From: Kibdelosporangium philippinense
Lineage (GTDB): Bacteria > Actinomycetota > Actinomycetes > Mycobacteriales > Pseudonocardiaceae
DNA length: 64,000 nucleotides
Assembly: GCF_021390435.2 (NCBI RefSeq)
Contig: NZ_JAJVCN010000001.1
Location: 1,302,001-1,366,000, forward strand
Direction of reading: 5' to 3'
The notes under the pieces were generated by a model that was given only the letters and a program-made list of their open reading frames with translations, made no database searches and had not been told where the DNA came from. This document shows positions 61,243-64,000 of this stretch, piece after piece (position 1 is the first letter of the stretch; each line of letters opens with the position of its first letter). The position numbers and the translations under genes are program-made.

Positions 61243-62424
61243 CAGATCTTGAAAGGCCAGGATTACGGCGGTTGTGGTTCGAGGTTCAGTCTGGTGTGGG
61301 CGAAGAACGCGTCGATCAGCCCGGGTCGGTACTGGATGCGTTTGAGTCGGTTCTTCACGATGGCGGTGAGCTGGTCGATGCCGTGCACGATGAGGTTTCC
61401 GAGGTTGCGTTTGACGTGGGACCACACGTGCTCGGTCGGGTTGAGGTCCGGGGTGTAGGGCGGGAGTTGGATCACGTGTAGCCAGTCGCGGGCCGCGACC
61501 AGTTTGCGCATCGCGTGACTGGTGTGCGTGTTGAGGTTGTCCCAGATCAACACGATCGGGGCGCCGAGCTGCTGGTGTGCGGCGTCCAGCAGGGCGGCGT
61601 AGTCGGTTTCGGCGAAGCTGCGCCGTTCCCCCTTGCGGCCGCGGTGGGTCCGGACACGGTAGATCAACCGGGGCCGGTGTCCGGGCCGGACGCATACCAG
61701 CCCGGCGACCGATACCCGGCCCGAACCCTTGCCCGACACCGGGATCTGTGGTGTCTGGCCCCGGCGGCCCCAGGTGCGGGCTTTCGGCGGGCGCAGCGTT
61801 TGCCCGGCCTCGTCCTCGAAACACAGCCAAGCACCTTGCTGCGCCGCTACCGTTTTCCCGCCGGCCATACCTCCCGCCGCCAGGTGGCGATCGCCTGCTC
61901 GTCGCGCTCGATCGCGCGGTGGGCGGGTACTTGTGGCGAGAACCCCATGCGGTGCAGCAGATACGACACCCCGCGCAGCGTGTAGCGGGTGTGAAACAGC
62001 CGGGCGATCAGATCGGCGACCCGAGCCAGGGTCCAGCGCTGATCCTCGCCGAACCCATGCACGGCTGGGCCTTGTTCCACAGCCTGGGCCAGCCTGTCCA
62101 GTCGTGGCTGGTCCAGCCGGCAGGACGATCCGCCCGGTCCCTTCGACGCCAGCCCTGCCTCACCCTCGGCACGCCATCGACGCCGCCAGGTATAGACCGC
62201 GTTGGTGGATACCCGCAGTCTGCGGGCGATCTCGGCGGCCGGCACGTCCTGGGCGAACCATTGGGCCGCCTGCAACCGGACAGCTTCGCGTGTGGCCCTG
62301 CCCCGCTCGGACAGGCCACCTCCATCCGCGTACCTCATCCATCCCTGCGTAGATCATGAATCGATCAGGATCCGGGAGGACACGCCGCCCAAGGACAAGA
62401 TCAACCCTGGCCTTTCATGATCTG
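61243..62424 (-). mobile_element. IS630-family insertion sequence, complete
   Basis: 1182 bp with ends CAGATCTTGAAAGGCCAGG and the inverted copy (one mismatch), flanked by TA on both sides, the IS630 target duplication. Confidence 0.9.
61263..62338 (-). CDS. IS630-family transposase made by -1 frameshift
   Basis: First frame 61847-62338: HTH part (AAQWFAQDVPAAEIARRLRV, STNAVYTWRRRWRAEGEAG). Second frame to 61263: DDE part with FEDEAG, IWDNLNTHTS and LNPTEHVWSHVKRN. The frames overlap 61847-61868 around the slippery heptamer G-GGA-AAA (minus strand, 61853-61859) with the second frame at -1. Expected fusion of about 350 residues. Confidence 0.87.
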
Positions 62425-62605
62425 TAAAGCCGTCCCCACAAGTCACGCGAAACCAACCTACTGAAGTGATCTCACCGAGATTCGGGTCGGGTGGCGTGGG
62501 CAGTGCGTGATCTGTCTGGTGGGATGGGGGATCCGCCCAGAGATGGGCGTGGAGCCCTTGGTAGAAGAACGCTCGCCAAAGTGATCTTCGCCCGAAGGAC
62601 TCCAC

Positions 62606-62827
62606 GTGATCACCTATCGTGCCATGCTCGACGTGTCGCGCGCACTCGCCCAGTACCTCAGTCGGCTCCTCAACGCCGAACGTCGCGAGCGCGGTACCCG
62701 CAGGAACAGCAGGGTGTTGACCTGTTTTCGACAGGCGGTGTTCGGGTTACGCCGGTTTCGGGAGGATCGGGACGTGTCCGCGCTGACGCGGGACTGCGGC
62801 ATCTCCCGGGCAACCGGTTACCGCTAG
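62606..62827 (+). pseudogene. IS5-type transposase, 5' stub
   Basis: GTG 62606 behind GAAGGA; reads ITYRAMLDVSRALAQYLSRL and ALTRDCGISRATGYR, the N-terminal HTH of an IS5-family (DDE_4) transposase, then stops at the border with the IS21 element. The expected YLDEVI continuation is absent. The stretch 62427-62605 is probably its left end. Confidence 0.65.
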
Positions 62828-64000
62828 CCTTGATCATTCACGTGGGTGACGTGTCCGCCTGTGCCGGTTCGGATGTTGATCTTGAGTTGGTTGCTGTGTG
62901 GTGATGGTCAGGGTTCGAGCCCGGCCGCCGGTGTTGGCTGGGCGCCGGGTTGGGGGGTGTCGGCGTACGGACTCATGTGACCAGCCACGTACGGGTTAAT
63001 GTGTCCACTTTGTAGCGTGTCGGGGTGTCGGTACGCGCTGGTGATCGTCAAGCTGTCGTGCGACCTGGCGGGTGTGTATAGGGACGGCACTGGTGATCTT
63101 GGACGAGGAGCGGTGGGCGGAGCTGCGTCGCTTCCGTGGCTTGTATGAGTCCGGCGCGATGAGCATCTCTGCGATCGCGCGGGAGACCGGGCTGCACCGG
63201 CAGACTGTCCGCAAATACCTGGCCAGCGACGCGCGGCCAGGACCGCCGCGAGGCAGCAGCCGCAAGGGGACCCGCACGCCGGTGATCGCCGCGATGGCGC
63301 CGGTGATCGATGCGTGGCTGCGCTCAGAGCTGCTGCTGAAAGGCACGGTTATTCACGAGCGGCTGGTCGAGCAGTACGGGTTCACCGGCAACTATCAGCG
63401 CGTCAAGCTGTATTTGCAGGAGGCCCGTCCCAGGATCGCGGCCGAGCTGGGTATCGCCCCGGACGAGCTGGGGCTCCTGCACCGCCGGTTCGAGGTGATC
63501 CCAGGCGCGCAGGCCCAAGTGGACTGGGGGGACGAGGGTCAGATCCTCGCGCATGTCGGCATTCCGAAGGTCTACTCGTTCCACATGACCTTGTCCTATT
63601 CACGCGACCCGTTCTGCTGCTTTACCACCAGTCAGGACCTGGAGACCTTCTTCGCCTGCCATCGCCGGGCGTTCGAGCACTTCGGCGGGGTGCCTCGGGC
63701 GATCGTCTACGACCGCACCAAGACCGTGGTGCGTCGGCATGTCGCCCCAGGCAAGGCCGTTCCGTTGCATCCGGAAGCCGTGGCGTTCGCCGGGCACTAC
63801 GACTTCGACATCGACGTGCTGGCCGCATACCGCCCGACCGGCAAGGGCCGGGTCGAGCGCCAAGTCGCGATCGTGCGCGATCACGTCCTGGCCGGTCGTG
63901 GGTTCGCCAGCCTGGAGGAGATGGACTCGGCGTTCACCGCCTGGGTCCCGTTGCGGCGCAAGCGCGTCCACAGCACGCACGGCGAGGTCATCGGCCACCG
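62828..64000 (+). mobile_element. IS21-family element, left part
   Basis: Begins near 62828, where the IS5-type transposase is cut. The 5' 260 bp has several GTGACGTGTCC / ATGTGACC / ATGTGTCC words resembling the multiple terminal repeats of IS21 elements. The istA gene follows and runs past the window; istB would lie outside. Exact left end is inferred. Confidence 0.7.
63093..64000 (+). CDS. istA: IS21-family transposase IstA, partial
   Basis: Open from GTG 63093 to the window end (302 codons seen). HTH ISAIARETGLHRQTVRKYLA, rve integrase core with AQVDWGDEG (first Asp) and AIVYDRTKTVV (second Asp), then KGRVERQVAIVRDHVLAGRG. GGGACGG precedes the start. The 3' end and IstB are outside. Confidence 0.88.
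   Translation, partial: MILDEERWAELRRFRGLYESGAMSISAIARETGLHRQTVRKYLASDARPGPPRGSSRKGTRTPVIAAMAPVIDAWLRSELLLKGTVIHERLVEQYGFTGNYQRVKLYLQEARPRIAAELGIAPDELGLLHRRFEVIPGAQAQVDWGDEGQILAHVGIPKVYSFHMTLSYSRDPFCCFTTSQDLETFFACHRRAFEHFGGVPRAIVYDRTKTVVRRHVAPGKAVPLHPEAVAFAGHYDFDIDVLAAYRPTGKGRVERQVAIVRDHVLAGRGFASLEEMDSAFTAWVPLRRKRVHSTHGEVIGH

Overview
The window is high-GC actinobacterial chromosome. GTG and TTG starts are frequent, some genes look leaderless with a TANNNT box about 7 nt before the start, and the gene content (SARP/AfsR regulator, streptogrisin-like protease, SARP, TetR, MocR and LuxR regulators, a small type VII secretion locus) fits a Pseudonocardiaceae-like soil organism (Amycolatopsis, Kibdelosporangium, Lentzea and relatives). 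The genus is inference. No rRNA, tRNA or CRISPR array was seen.

Left part (1-17.8 kb), ordinary accessory chromosome: a secreted subtilase; an ABM-esterase fusion divergent from a flavin-dependent oxidoreductase; a cell-envelope glycosylation pair (GtrB-like glycosyltransferase and a YfhO-like membrane protein) divergent from a PIG-L deacetylase; an FAD monooxygenase divergent from its TetR; a DHFR-like and SRPBCC pair; a small secreted protein; and an AfsR-type regulator.

Middle (17.9-35 kb): an IS1380-family element sits inside a member of a dispersed intergenic repeat family. An IS701-family element abuts an alpha/beta hydrolase. A secreted homologue of the PET-hydrolase/cutinase family follows. 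The most interesting locus is at 25.0-33.9 kb: a 32-residue candidate precursor peptide, a hairpin, a PqqD-like/ThiF-type (MccB/PaaA-like) adenylating enzyme, a methyltransferase, a DUF3100 membrane protein, an SHMT-like PLP enzyme and a D-Ala-D-Ala-ligase-like ATP-grasp enzyme, all on the minus strand with 4-nt overlaps. Divergent from it are a GAF-LuxR regulator and a C39-like cysteine peptidase, and an MFS exporter lies at the far end. I read this as a candidate undescribed RiPP-type (possibly pantocin- or microcin-C-like) pathway.

35-55 kb: an IS-rich zone in which real genes are broken by insertions. A conserved unknown gene is split by two IS5-family elements stacked at one TAA, and a DUF4265 gene is split by an IS1380-family element; both reading frames are restored on paper by removing the IS and one target duplication. 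Also here are a paralogous Cys-rich/lipoprotein pair, a type VII-type operon (YbaB, EspC-like, WXG-like, membrane protein), two truncated genes meeting head to head, a frameshifted MocR regulator beside an EamA transporter, and an ISAs1-family element with a 10-bp target duplication.

54.5-64 kb: an S1 protease and a crotonase, then a graveyard: dienelactone-hydrolase stub, second identical IS701 copy, truncated GH27 galactosidase, transposase and integrase remnants, one AT-rich secreted-protein gene, an IS630-family element, an IS5-like stub and an IS21 element running off the end. Many intergenic spaces carry a modular repeat family built from interchangeable pieces, often ending in the palindrome GTCCATTATGGAC.
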